This document shows, one piece after another, positions 26,812 through 37,624 of a DNA stretch of 64,000 nucleotides. The notes under the pieces are model-generated. The model saw only the letters and a list, made by a program, of their open reading frames with translations, was not told the DNA's origin and did not search any database. Within the stretch, counting starts at the first letter, position 1. Each line of letters opens with the position of its first letter. Origin of the DNA: a bacterium (lineage in GTDB: Bacteria > Bacillota > Bacilli > Lactobacillales > Streptococcaceae); the NCBI GenBank assembly GCA_905221065.1, contig CAJNBS010000005.1, positions 1-64,000 of the forward strand, given 5' to 3'. Both the position numbers and the translations under genes were made by a program.

Positions 26812-27303
26812 TTATCCTCCAAATAAACGAGCAAAAAAGCCTTTCTTAGTGGATTGGACTTCTTCTTTTGCTTGGTCCAGCTCTAGCTTAAGATTTTCTT
26901 GATCCTTCATGGCTTGAAGGGTCAATTGTTGCTGCTGATCCAGTTGTTTGTCTTTCTCAGCAATCTGACGATCTTTGATACGCATTTGCTCATCTTTTTC
27001 TGATAACTGACGATCCTTGGCCTTTAATTGTTCATAGAGACGGAGAATTTCTGCATTCTTCTCATCAACCAGAATCTCCATCAGTTCACGCTGCTTGACA
27101 TCTTCACTGACAGGCTCATCTTCAAAAATCGTTTTTTTATAGATTTCTTCTAGCTTAATCAAGCCACTTCTGGTAACGACTGTTACCCCTTTGTCATTTT
27201 TATCTGTGTCTTCTTCTGGTAATTCTTTGACACGGTTATTGATTGCTTGGCGAGATAATCCTAAAACCTCTGCAATCTCACTGACGGTCATTTCAATACT
27301 CAT
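26812..27303 (-). CDS. rocS: RocS, chromosome segregation/nucleoid protection protein
   Basis: A 163-aa protein with an N-terminal helix-turn-helix (VSEIAEVLGLSRQAINNRVK, about 7-26), a long coiled coil with repeated KDRQ/EKD heptads (about 75-150), and a short amphipathic C-terminus TKKGFFARLFGG. This DUF536-like architecture and length match pneumococcal RocS, which binds DNA and the membrane and interacts with ParB to help separate chromosomes and protect the nucleoid at division. The starting ATG has a GAGGAT Shine-Dalgarno. It is the last gene after glmU-nudF-macP-mtnN, 76 bp behind mtnN. Confidence 0.88.
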   Translation of the reverse strand: MSIEMTVSEIAEVLGLSRQAINNRVKELPEEDTDKNDKGVTVVTRSGLIKLEEIYKKTIFEDEPVSEDVKQRELMEILVDEKNAEILRLYEQLKAKDRQLSEKDEQMRIKDRQIAEKDKQLDQQQQLTLQAMKDQENLKLELDQAKEEVQSTKKGFFARLFGG

Positions 27304-27379
27304 AATATCCTCTGAAACGTTTTCTAGCTTTTCTTTACTTAAATCTTATCATAAGCTAGAAAAACTGTCAAATTTTCGC

Positions 27380-28072
27380 TTAATCTAAGGCCTTCAAAAA
27401 GGCTAGTAAGACTTGGGCAGAGCGACGTCCAGCTTCGATAATAAACTCATCAAAAGAGATGTTTGCTTCATGGTTAGCATTGTCACTCATAGCTCGGATA
27501 ACTAAGACTGGAAGATTAAGAGCATGCGCTGCCTGAGCAATAGCTGCCCCCTCCATCTCAACTGCTAAAACTTCTGGGAAATGGGACTTAATCGCTTCTA
27601 TCTTGTCATTTCCTGCAACAAAACTATCTCCTGTAGCAATTAAACCAAGGTGCCATTTTTGGTCCAATTGAGATAGACTCTCTTGGATTTTGGCAACAAA
27701 GGTTTTGTCTGATTCGAAATAAAGTGGTTGTTGCGCCATTTGCCCATAAGCATAACCAAAAGCTGTGACATCCACATCATGATAGGCTAACTTATCAGCA
27801 ATCACAACATCTCCGACAGCGATGCCTTCTGCTACTGCCCCAGCTGACCCTGTATTGATAAGAGCATCCACTTGGAAATGATCAGCTAAAATCGCCACAC
27901 TCATAGCAGACATGACTTTACCAATTCCACTTTCTACAAGAACTACTTCATGAGAGGCAATGGTTCCTGTGTGATAGGTATTCCCCAAAACAACTTGCTC
28001 TTGGGCATTGTCTAAATTCTGGACCAGATAAGCCAGTTCTTCTGGCATCGCCGCAATAATTCCTATTTTCAT
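27380..28072 (-). CDS. mtnN: 5'-methylthioadenosine/S-adenosylhomocysteine nucleosidase
   Basis: MtnN (Pfs) cleaves adenine from MTA, SAH and 5'-deoxyadenosine, feeding methionine salvage and, through LuxS, AI-2 production. The 230-aa length is typical. Motifs include MKIGIIAAMPEELAYL at the start, INTGSAGAV near 75-83 and the purine-binding EMEGAAIAQ near 173-181 with catalytic DNAN (Asp near 196). It lies 13 bp behind macP in the glmU operon. Confidence 0.96.
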   Translation of the reverse strand: MKIGIIAAMPEELAYLVQNLDNAQEQVVLGNTYHTGTIASHEVVLVESGIGKVMSAMSVAILADHFQVDALINTGSAGAVAEGIAVGDVVIADKLAYHDVDVTAFGYAYGQMAQQPLYFESDKTFVAKIQESLSQLDQKWHLGLIATGDSFVAGNDKIEAIKSHFPEVLAVEMEGAAIAQAAHALNLPVLVIRAMSDNANHEANISFDEFIIEAGRRSAQVLLAFLKALD

Positions 28073-28085
28073 TTCAATTCCTTTT

Positions 28086-28400
28086 CTATCGCCAATATTT
28101 TACAGCTAACACTAACAAAATCAAGAGAAAGATGACTACGAATAAGATTTTATTTAACTTAGAATTGAAGACATTTCTCTTAGTATTTTCAATGCGACGG
28201 CTTTTATGAATAGACGGTTCGACCTGAATCTTCAAGGTCTCCTGGCTAAAACCATGTTCCTTAGGATTGGCATAACCAAAACGGGAAGAAGAGGTTGGTA
28301 AAATCTTAGTCTCCTCATCGTCTAGCAAAGGGGGACCTGAAATTTTTTCGCCTCTATTAGCTCTTTCAATCATTTCATCCGTTAATAAAGGTTTACCCAT
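28086..28400 (-). CDS. macP: MacP, cofactor of penicillin-binding protein PBP2a
   Basis: A 104-aa single-pass protein with its transmembrane segment near the C-terminus ([19 protein letters not shown], about 84-102) and a cytosolic N-terminal region. Sequence, length and neighbours match pneumococcal MacP, the membrane-anchored activator of the aPBP PBP2a that is controlled by StkP phosphorylation. The threonine at residue 31 in [10 protein letters not shown] fits the reported phosphosite region. The start at 28400 ([14 protein letters not shown]) is chosen because GAGGAGG sits 6 bases upstream; the frame is open to 28433 inside nudF. Confidence 0.88.
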   Translation of the reverse strand: MGKPLLTDEMIERANRGEKISGPPLLDDEETKILPTSSSRFGYANPKEHGFSQETLKIQVEPSIHKSRRIENTKRNVFNSKLNKILFVVIFLLILLVLAVKYWR

Positions 28401-28411
28401 ACTGACCTCCT

Positions 28412-28957
28412 CTATTTTTTGTGCAATTCCCAATATTGTACAGCCATAATTGTCTTGGCATCACAAATATGACCTGATTGGATCAATTCCTTAGCTTCTT
28501 CTAGACTCACTTCAAGGACTTCCAAGGTTTCGTCTTCATCCTGGGGACGTGGATTTTCCACTTTCGTCAAATCGCTTGCTAGATATAGTTTTAACTTTTC
28601 ATTACAAAAGCCAATGGCTGAATAAAAGTCATACAAGAGTTCTAACTTCCCTGTATAGGCTGTTTCTTCCTCTAATTCACGCAGGGCTGCTGCGACAGGG
28701 TCTGTATTTTCTCCTACTTCCAGTTTTCCAGCTGGAATTTCGTAAGAGACAGCCTCAATAGCTTTGCGGTACTGCTTGACCAAGATGAGTTTTTGCTCAT
28801 CCGTTACAGCTAAAACACAGACAGCTCCATTGTGGAAAATCAAATCACGTTGGGCAGTTCCCTTGCCTTCTGGTAATTCAACCAGATCTTGAACCAGTTT
28901 AAAAATTGGTCCTTGATAGATTTCTTTTCGGCTAAGCGTTTTTTCTTCAAATTCCAT
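28412..28957 (-). CDS. nudF: NUDIX hydrolase, ADP-ribose pyrophosphatase
   Basis: A 181-aa NUDIX enzyme. The box is [20 protein letters not shown] (first 20 residues) continuing EETAY, matching GX5EX7REUXEE. The overall form resembles B. subtilis NudF, which hydrolyses ADP-ribose to AMP and ribose 5-phosphate. It lies between glmU (9 bp) and macP (11 bp). Substrate preference cannot be read from the sequence. Confidence 0.88.
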   Translation of the reverse strand: MEFEEKTLSRKEIYQGPIFKLVQDLVELPEGKGTAQRDLIFHNGAVCVLAVTDEQKLILVKQYRKAIEAVSYEIPAGKLEVGENTDPVAAALRELEEETAYTGKLELLYDFYSAIGFCNEKLKLYLASDLTKVENPRPQDEDETLEVLEVSLEEAKELIQSGHICDAKTIMAVQYWELHKK

Positions 28958-28966
28958 GACAGACTC

Positions 28967-30361
<1,395 letters not shown>

Positions 30362-30377
30362 CTAGAAATTCCCTTTT

Positions 30378-30386
30378 ATTATACCA
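30378..30386 (-). promoter_or_regulatory. glmU operon promoter (extended -10)
   Basis: TGGTATAAT on the minus strand (hexamer 30378-30383) gives a leader of about 25 nt. No consensus -35 is seen. Confidence 0.6.
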
Positions 30387-30463
30387 TATTTCAAATCATT
30401 CCGCGCCCTTGAATGAAAAAATGCTCTAAAGTCCTTTCTTAACCCATTTTTTGAGTATTTTTT

Positions 30464-30492
30464 TTGATTTTTTTTCATTTTTAAGGTAGAAT
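30464..30492 (+). promoter_or_regulatory. Promoter placing transcription start at the GH25 start codon
   Basis: TTGATT (30464-30469), 17 bases and TAGAAT (30487-30492). The -10 ends 8 bases before the ATG at 30501, so the RNA should begin within a few bases of the start codon. Confidence 0.6.
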
Positions 30493-30500
30493 TATGAGAT

Positions 30501-31301
30501 ATGAGAAAGAAAATTAATCCGCTTATTTTATTTGGTTTTTTTGGGATTATGATTTTCATTTTAATCCTGAATCGCCCTCGTTTTGAGGACCATCCTGTAA
30601 AAACAAAGTCAAATATCGCGCAAGTAGAATCACAAGCGCTACATAATATAGATAAACCGGTAATTGATGTTTCTGGTTGGCAGCGTCCTGAGGAAATTAA
30701 TTACGATACTCTGTCGCAAAACATTTCTGGAGCTATTGTTCGTGTCCATAGTGGAGCTCAGTCTACGAAAGAAAACGATGCTTCCTTTGTTAATGGGATA
30801 GATAAAGCCTTTAAAACCCATATCACCGAATTTCAAAAACGAAATGTACCCGTTGGAGTCTATGCCTTTGTAGCTGGAAAAAGTGTCCAAGAAATGGAAA
30901 AGGCCGCTGAAGTATTCTATAACGCCTCTTCACCTTACAGTCCTAGTTACTATTGGCTTGACGTGGAAGATAAAACCATGTCCAATATGAACGAAGGTGT
31001 TGAAGCCTTTCGGGCAAAACTAGAATCACTAGGTGCTAAAAACATCGGAATCTACGTTGGGGTCTACTTCATGGAAGAACACAGTATTGATACAGACAAG
31101 TTTAATTCTGTTTGGATTCCTTCCTATGGTTCAAATACTGGATTTTTCGAAACCAAACCTAATACGGACTTAGATTACGACATCCACCAGTACACTTCTA
31201 AAGGAAAAATTGCTGGTTTTGACCACGATTTGGATATCAACGTCATCTCTTCCTTAAAAAACAAAGAAGAAACCTTTAGAAAACTCTTTTTAAAACCTTA
31301 A
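30501..31301 (+). CDS. Membrane-anchored GH25 muramidase (lysozyme family)
   Basis: A 266-aa protein with an uncleaved N-terminal anchor (about 7-24) and a GH25 catalytic domain facing the cell wall. Catalytic acids are visible in PVIDVSGWQ (Asp56) and YYWLDVEDK (Asp154, Glu156). GH25 enzymes cut MurNAc-GlcNAc bonds. A membrane-bound member could trim nascent glycan strands, and pneumococcal membrane glycosidases of this kind have been described; I am unsure of the name. There is no convincing Shine-Dalgarno and the promoter predicts a near-leaderless mRNA. It diverges from glmU. Confidence 0.85.
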   Translation: MRKKINPLILFGFFGIMIFILILNRPRFEDHPVKTKSNIAQVESQALHNIDKPVIDVSGWQRPEEINYDTLSQNISGAIVRVHSGAQSTKENDASFVNGIDKAFKTHITEFQKRNVPVGVYAFVAGKSVQEMEKAAEVFYNASSPYSPSYYWLDVEDKTMSNMNEGVEAFRAKLESLGAKNIGIYVGVYFMEEHSIDTDKFNSVWIPSYGSNTGFFETKPNTDLDYDIHQYTSKGKIAGFDHDLDINVISSLKNKEETFRKLFLKP

Positions 31302-31330
31302 AAGCATTTGTTTATCATTTGCTTTTTCTT
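31301..31330 (+). terminator. Terminator after the GH25 gene
   Basis: AAAGCA pairs with TGCTTT around a 13-base loop, followed by TTCTTTTTG. The first arm begins at the last base of the stop codon. Confidence 0.6.
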
Positions 31331-31395
31331 TTTGTGTTTGATTGTGATACAATATAATAAGGATTTTTTGAAATAGAAATAGTTGGAGGAAACAT

Positions 31396-32238
31396 ATGCT
31401 CTCATGGTTTGCACGCCTTATTAAAGGGATTGTGATTGCTCTTGGATTTATCCTACCGGGAATTTCCGGAGGGGTTCTAGCAGCAATCTTAGGAATTTAT
31501 GAACGGATGATTGGCTTTCTGGCCCATCCCCTTAAAGACTTTAAAGAAAATGTTTTATACTTTATTCCAGTTGCGATTGGTATGCTTCTGGGAATCGGCT
31601 TATTTTCTTACCCGATTGAATACCTGCTTGAAAATTATCAGGTCTTTGTTTTATGGAGCTTTGCGGGTGCTATCATTGGTACTGTTCCTAGCCTCCTCAA
31701 AGAATCAACTCGAGAATCTGACCGAGACAAGATTGATTTAGCTTGGTTCTGGGCAACCTTTATCATTTCTGGACTAGGTCTCTATGCCTTAAATTTTATC
31801 GTTGGAACCTTAAGCGCCAGCTTTCTTAATTTCGTCCTAGCAGGTACACTACTGGCTCTTGGTGTATTGGTTCCTGGCCTCAGTCCATCAAATCTACTTT
31901 TGATTTTGGGCCTCTATGCTCCTATGTTGACTGGTTTTAAAACCTTTGACCTCTTGGGAACCTTCTTGCCGATTGGAATCGGAGCAGGTGCAACTCTTAT
32001 CATCTTTTCAAAATTGATGGATTATGCCTTAAACAACTACCACTCACGCGTCTATCATTTCATCATCGGTATCGTCCTATCAAGTACTCTTTTAATCTTG
32101 ATTCCAAATGCAGGGAACGCCGAAAGTATCCAATATACCGGTATTTCACTTGTTGGTTATGTCATCATCGCCTTCTTCTTTGCTTTAGGAATCTGGCTTG
32201 GTATTTGGATGAGCCAATTGGAGGATAAGTATAAATAA
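31396..32238 (+). CDS. popT: PopT, DUF368 undecaprenyl-phosphate transporter
   Basis: A 280-aa polytopic membrane protein (about eight helices) of the DUF368 family. It begins with the conserved KGIVIALGFILPGISGGVLA and repeats a related motif as ALGVLVPGLSPSNLLL, an inverted-repeat transporter signature. DUF368 proteins (PopT) were shown to return C55-phosphate carrier lipid across the membrane for reuse in wall synthesis. The start has TTGGAGG 6-7 bases upstream. It forms an operon with ybaK and a histidine phosphatase through TAATG overlaps. Confidence 0.88.
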   Translation: MLSWFARLIKGIVIALGFILPGISGGVLAAILGIYERMIGFLAHPLKDFKENVLYFIPVAIGMLLGIGLFSYPIEYLLENYQVFVLWSFAGAIIGTVPSLLKESTRESDRDKIDLAWFWATFIISGLGLYALNFIVGTLSASFLNFVLAGTLLALGVLVPGLSPSNLLLILGLYAPMLTGFKTFDLLGTFLPIGIGAGATLIIFSKLMDYALNNYHSRVYHFIIGIVLSSTLLILIPNAGNAESIQYTGISLVGYVIIAFFFALGIWLGIWMSQLEDKYK

Positions 32239-32720
32239 TGGCCAAAAAAGTTAAAATCAAAAAAACATTGGTGGAACAAATCCTGTCCAAAGCAGGCGTC
32301 CCACATCAGGGAATTCAAATCAATGCCCTGGAAGGAGAACTTCCGCAAGGTTATGAACGAGATCAGATTTTCAAAACCTTGGCTCTTTTAGGAGACAAGA
32401 CAGGACCGATTATTGGAATTGTGCCTATCACTCAGCACTTGTCTGAAAAGAAACTAGCCAAAATTTCTGGCAATAAAAAAGTGAGCATGATTCCACAAAA
32501 GGACTTGGAAAAAACAACTGGCTACATTCATGGAGCCAATAATCCTGTCGGCATTCGTCAGAAACACAATTACCCCATTTTTATCGATAAGATCGCCCTA
32601 GACTTGGATCAAATGATTGTCTCTGCTGGTGAAGTTGGTCACAGCATTATCGTCGCACCACAAGACTTGGCTAGCTTTGTAAAGGCTGACTTTGCAGATA
32701 TTTTGGAGGACAGCAAGTAA
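32238..32720 (+). CDS. ybaK: Cys-tRNA(Pro) deacylase YbaK/EbsC family
   Basis: A 160-aa YbaK-type editing domain that hydrolyses mischarged Cys-tRNA(Pro) in trans. Family marks include the N-terminal KKTLVEQILSKAGV, the conserved lysine region GNKKVSMIPQKDLEKTTGY and the substrate-loop GHSIIVAP. It starts inside the popT stop codon (TAATG) and ends in the same type of overlap with the next gene. Confidence 0.92.
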   Translation: MAKKVKIKKTLVEQILSKAGVPHQGIQINALEGELPQGYERDQIFKTLALLGDKTGPIIGIVPITQHLSEKKLAKISGNKKVSMIPQKDLEKTTGYIHGANNPVGIRQKHNYPIFIDKIALDLDQMIVSAGEVGHSIIVAPQDLASFVKADFADILEDSK

Positions 32721-33337
32721 TGAAACTCTACTTTGTCCGCCACGGTCGCACCGTCTGGAATAAGGAAGGACGCTTTCAAGGTGCTAGTGGCGATTCTCCC
32801 CTTCTTCCTGAATCCATTGACACCCTCAAAAAACTCGGCCAGTATCTCAAGGAAATTCCTTTTGATCAGATTTATGCAAGTGATTTACCCCGAGCGGTCA
32901 AATCTGCTGAGATTATCCAAAGTCAACTCCAGACGCCCTGCCCTTTAGAATGCGTTCCTAATCTCCGTGAATGGCAGCTGGGGAAATTAGAAGGTTTAAA
33001 AATCGCAACCTTGGAAGCTATTTATCCCCAACAAATCCAGGCTTTCCGTTCTAATCTGGCTAAATTTGACACTAAAATGTTTGGAGCCGAATCCCTTTAT
33101 AGCACCACGCAACGGACCATCCAATTTATCAAATCACTCAAAGATAGTCCGGCTGAGCGTATTCTAATTGTCGGTCACGGTGCTAATCTTACTGCCAGTC
33201 TTCGTACTCTTCTAGGTTATAAAGAGCCTCTTCTTCGTAAAGATGGTGGTCTAGCAAATGCCAGCCTGACAATTTTAGAAACCCATGATTTTGAAACATT
33301 CACTCTTGATACGTGGAATGATACTTCCTATCAATAA
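32720..33337 (+). CDS. Histidine phosphatase family protein (phosphoglycerate-mutase-like)
   Basis: A 205-aa branch-2-type histidine phosphatase. The catalytic RHGRTVWN begins at residue 8 (His9), the second arginine lies in ASDLPRAVKSAEI and the second histidine in ILIVGHGANLTA. It is probably a phosphatase rather than a glycolytic mutase, since it lacks the length of GpmA. The substrate is unknown. It is translated from a TAATGA overlap with ybaK, and a clear terminator follows. Confidence 0.9.
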   Translation: MKLYFVRHGRTVWNKEGRFQGASGDSPLLPESIDTLKKLGQYLKEIPFDQIYASDLPRAVKSAEIIQSQLQTPCPLECVPNLREWQLGKLEGLKIATLEAIYPQQIQAFRSNLAKFDTKMFGAESLYSTTQRTIQFIKSLKDSPAERILIVGHGANLTASLRTLLGYKEPLLRKDGGLANASLTILETHDFETFTLDTWNDTSYQ

Positions 33338-33338
33338 C

Positions 33339-33368
33339 AGAACTTGATTTTATCGTCAAGTTCTTTTT
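33339..33368 (+). terminator. Terminator of the popT-ybaK-phosphatase operon
   Basis: AGAACTTGA pairs with TCAAGTTCT around an 8-base loop and runs into TTTTT. It starts two bases after the stop codon. Confidence 0.92.
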
Positions 33369-33465
33369 AGTTTTGAAAGATTATCCGTGAATTTCTTGGT
33401 TATTTATGATAAAATGGGAGTATCGCAAAAAATGACTCATCGTATTCAATTTTGAGTAAAACTAG

Positions 33466-34965
<1,500 letters not shown>

Positions 34966-34972
34966 ACTCTTA

Positions 34973-34999
34973 TCCTCTGGCTCTTGCCAGGGGATTTTT
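34973..34999 (+). terminator. lysS terminator
   Basis: TCCTCTGGC-TCTT-GCCAGGGGA (9 bp, one T-G) followed by TTTTT. Confidence 0.92.
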
Positions 35000-35004
35000 C
35001 GATG

Positions 35005-35035
35005 CAAAAAGAGACTGAGGAAACACTCAATCTCT
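35005..35035 (-). terminator. Terminator of the amino-acid ABC operon, overlapping its stop codon
   Basis: AGAGATTGAG pairs with CTCAGTCTCT (10 bp, one T-G) and is followed by TTTTTG on the minus strand. The TGA stop of the binding-protein gene (35027-35029) lies inside the first arm. Confidence 0.85.
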
Positions 35036-35866
35036 ACTTTTCACTTCTTTGGTTGCTACATCTTCTCCAAACCATTTTTGGCTAATCTCTTGGAACTTTC
35101 CTTCTTGGTGTAGTGCGATAAAGGCTTGGTTTAAAGCTTGTAGTAATCTTTTGTCAGCAGGTCTAACTCCGACCGCAAAGGATTCACTTTCAAATCCTGC
35201 TGAAAAGACATTGTAGTCACTTAATATACCTTCAGACTGGAGATAGTAATTAGCATAAACCCGGTCAATCAACAAGGCATCAATCCGGTCATTTTTCAAA
35301 TCAATCAAGGCCTCATTAAAACTCTGGTACTGATTAGCCTTCTGATCTTTAACACGATTTTTCAGTAAATCTGGCTGAGCTTCAAAGTCTAAATAACCAG
35401 AGGAACCAGCTTGGGCTCCCAAGGTCTTATCCTTCATATCCTCTACAGAATGAATCTGCTGGCTTTTCTTCGCGACTAAAACCTGCTGATTTTCCATATA
35501 AGGAATGCTAAAGGCAACCTTCTCTCGGCGTTCATCAGTGGCAGAATAGCCATTCCAGATGGCGTCTATGGTTCCATTTTGCAGTTCAGTCTCCTTCATA
35601 TCCCAGTCAATTGGCTGGAATTGCACTTTGAAGCCTAATTTTTCTGAGACAGCTTGTGCCAAATCAATATCAAATCCTGTATATTGGCCATTCTTTTCTT
35701 CAAATCCCATAGGTACAAAGGTATTGTCAAAACCAATAGTAATGGTTCCCTGCTCTTGATACTTATCCCAGTTATCCTGCTTTGGATCACTAGCCTTCTG
35801 AGTACAAGCCGTTAAAAAGAGAGTCAGGAGAGAAACCAATACTAAAGTAATTTTCTTATTAGTCAT
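35027..35866 (-). CDS. Polar amino-acid ABC transporter, substrate-binding lipoprotein
   Basis: A 279-aa family 3 solute-binding protein with a lipoprotein signal ending LFLTAC (Cys21). Motifs include GTITIGFDNTFVPMGFEEKN, YTGFDIDLAQAVSEKLG and AVGVRPADKRLL. The uptake substrate is an amino acid; cystine, glutamine and basic amino acids are all possible. The ATG at 35866 is 5 bases past AGGAGG; an upstream GTG (35872) overlaps the ribosome-binding site and is rejected. It is last in permease-ATPase-binding protein, 9 bp behind the ATPase. Confidence 0.92.
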   Translation of the reverse strand: MTNKKITLVLVSLLTLFLTACTQKASDPKQDNWDKYQEQGTITIGFDNTFVPMGFEEKNGQYTGFDIDLAQAVSEKLGFKVQFQPIDWDMKETELQNGTIDAIWNGYSATDERREKVAFSIPYMENQQVLVAKKSQQIHSVEDMKDKTLGAQAGSSGYLDFEAQPDLLKNRVKDQKANQYQSFNEALIDLKNDRIDALLIDRVYANYYLQSEGILSDYNVFSAGFESESFAVGVRPADKRLLQALNQAFIALHQEGKFQEISQKWFGEDVATKEVKSRD

Positions 35867-35875
35867 TGGCACCTC

Positions 35876-36505
35876 CTACTTGGGCTCAACCTTGAGAATC
35901 TGATCTGAGATATTTTCAGCAAACTGCAAGTCGTGGGTAACGACAATCTGCGTCATGCCAAGTTCCCTATTTTGCAAGATTAGTTTTTCCACTTCCAAGC
36001 GTAATTCTGGATCCAGGGCAGAAGTTGGTTCATCGTAGCCAATGATTTCCGGGTCAATCATCATAGCACGCGCCAAGGCCACCCGCTGCTTTTGCCCACC
36101 TGATAGTGAGAATGGATAAGCATCTGCATGTCCTGCCAGCCCCAACTGTTCCAAAAGACCACGCGCCTTCTGCTCAGCATCTTCCTGCTTCATTCCCATG
36201 GTTTTCACAGGCGATAAGGTCAAATTATCTAGAACGGACAAATGAGGGAAAAGTTGAAAATCTTGGAATACAAATCCTAGTAGATTGCGCTTCTCCAGTT
36301 CATCCAGTTCTAAAGATTCTCCATTATAAAATATTTGCCCTGAATCAATGGTTTCAAGACCTGCAAGCATGCGTAAGAGAGTTGTCTTACCTCCACCAGA
36401 AGGCCCAACGATAGCCAGAATTTGCTTTTCAGGAATTTTTAGACTGAAATTGGACAAAATTTGCTTTTCACCAAAGACTTTATTGATATTTCGTAATTCT
36501 AACAT
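35876..36505 (-). CDS. Amino-acid ABC transporter ATPase
   Basis: A 209-aa ABC ATPase with Walker A GPSGGGKTT, Q-loop VFQDFQLFPHLSVL, signature LSGGQKQRVALARA, Walker B EIIGYDEPTSALDPE and H-switch VVTHD. This is the GlnQ/ArtP type. It is shorter than the usual 240-250 aa because the C-terminal end is trimmed. It powers the permease encoded 9 bp upstream. Confidence 0.95.
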   Translation of the reverse strand: MLELRNINKVFGEKQILSNFSLKIPEKQILAIVGPSGGGKTTLLRMLAGLETIDSGQIFYNGESLELDELEKRNLLGFVFQDFQLFPHLSVLDNLTLSPVKTMGMKQEDAEQKARGLLEQLGLAGHADAYPFSLSGGQKQRVALARAMMIDPEIIGYDEPTSALDPELRLEVEKLILQNRELGMTQIVVTHDLQFAENISDQILKVEPK

Positions 36506-36514
36506 GGCAGCCTC

Positions 36515-37156
36515 CTATCTATAGTAACTGTACTTCTTCTCAACTTTTTTGGAAATGATTGTCACAATCCCAATCAAAATCAAGTAAATGCCTCCTGCCA
36601 AGAACATAGGAACCAGACTAGCATCACGGTTGGCAGCTGTTCGACTCGCCAAGATAAGGTCTGAAATTCCTAGAGCATAGACCAGAGACGTATCCTTGAC
36701 CAAACTCATAACCTCATTAAAGACACTAGGAAGAACAATCTTAGTCACCTGGGGCAAAATAATATAGCGAACTGTGGCAAAGGGACTAAACTTCAAGACC
36801 TTAGCAGCTTCATATTGACCTTTAGGAATGGTATCAATTCCCCCACGAAAGATTTCAGCAAAGTAAGCCGCATAATTCAAAACAAAGGCAATGATAGCCG
36901 CAGGAAGACGATCCAAACGAATCCCAATACTTGGGAGCACATAATAGATAAAAATCAATTGCAAAAGCAAGGGTGTGCCCCGCATGATCCAGATATAAAT
37001 GTTAATCAGATGATGGAGGAGCTTCCAATGGACTTGCAAGGCAAAGGCAATCAAAACGCCCAAGGGAATAGAAAAAATCAAGACCAGTGCAAAAACCTGC
37101 AAAGTCATGCTTGCACCGCTCAATAAACTCGGTAATATCTCAAACAAATAAGACAT
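36515..37156 (-). CDS. Amino-acid ABC transporter permease
   Basis: A 213-aa HisM/GlnP-type permease with about five helices and the EAA loop in YEAAKVLKFSPFATVRYIILPQ (EAA...G region). It begins with SYLFEILPSLLSGASMTLQV, typical of the family. It is the first gene of its three-gene operon; the promoter is at 37186-37194 and the Shine-Dalgarno is AGGAGG. Confidence 0.94.
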   Translation of the reverse strand: MSYLFEILPSLLSGASMTLQVFALVLIFSIPLGVLIAFALQVHWKLLHHLINIYIWIMRGTPLLLQLIFIYYVLPSIGIRLDRLPAAIIAFVLNYAAYFAEIFRGGIDTIPKGQYEAAKVLKFSPFATVRYIILPQVTKIVLPSVFNEVMSLVKDTSLVYALGISDLILASRTAANRDASLVPMFLAGGIYLILIGIVTIISKKVEKKYSYYR

Positions 37157-37185
37157 ACTGACACCTCCTAAAAATAATTGCTCCT

Positions 37186-37194
37186 ATTATAGCA
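37186..37194 (-). promoter_or_regulatory. Promoter of the amino-acid ABC operon (extended -10)
   Basis: TGCTATAAT on the minus strand (hexamer 37186-37191), 30 bases before the permease start. The rest of 37195-37369 is A/T-rich and shows no gene or other recognisable element. Confidence 0.65.
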
Positions 37195-37369
37195 TAAATA
37201 AACTAAATAACCAACTATTTTTGTAAAAAAATTCTTTTTTAATAGAAAAAATACAGTGTCTTGAAGCTAGAATAGGACAACACGACTTCTAAAGCCTTGT
37301 TAGAAATTTGATTTGAATTCCCTAGTCTATTTGTTTATATTATATTTTAATATGTTATACTTCATAAGT

Positions 37370-37398
37370 GAAAAGAAAGGACAATTTTTGCCCTTTCT
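37370..37398 (-). terminator. Terminator of the obgE operon
   Basis: AGAAAGGGCAA pairs with TTGTCCTTTCT (11 bp, one G-U) around a 3-base loop on the minus strand and is followed by TTTTC. It lies about 60 bases after the small gene at 37457-37615. Confidence 0.8.
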
Positions 37399-37456
37399 CG
37401 ATCTTAGCTTCTATTTGTTACAGTTAACTTGACTGATAATTGGAGTTTTATCTTCT

Positions 37457-37615
37457 TTACTGAGATGGATTTTCTTTTTTAGTTCGTGCCAACCTCAGGG
37501 CACGATTTGGATTGAGACGATTAAATAGTTCTTCCAACTTCTTTTCATTCCAAACGTCTGCGGCGGAAACAAAATTGCCATCCGCATCTCGGAAAGATAT
37601 CGGTTTATCTCCCAT
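37457..37615 (-). CDS. Small conserved-looking gene downstream of obgE (52 aa)
   Basis: The ORF begins MGDKPISFRDADGNFVSAAD and ends with a basic tail (ARTKKENPSQ). It has an AGGAG Shine-Dalgarno 6-7 bases upstream and starts 9 bp after the obgE stop, ahead of the operon terminator. Those signals support a real gene. The protein is soluble, with no cysteine or membrane segment. I recall similar small proteins next to streptococcal obg but know no function. Confidence 0.75.
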   Translation of the reverse strand: MGDKPISFRDADGNFVSAADVWNEKKLEELFNRLNPNRALRLARTKKENPSQ

Positions 37616-37624
37616 ACCAGTCTC

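Noticed and set aside
37195..37369. Possible gene between the amino-acid ABC operon promoter and the obgE terminator
   Set aside because: No frame with a start, ribosome-binding site or coding-like composition; A/T-rich spacer only.
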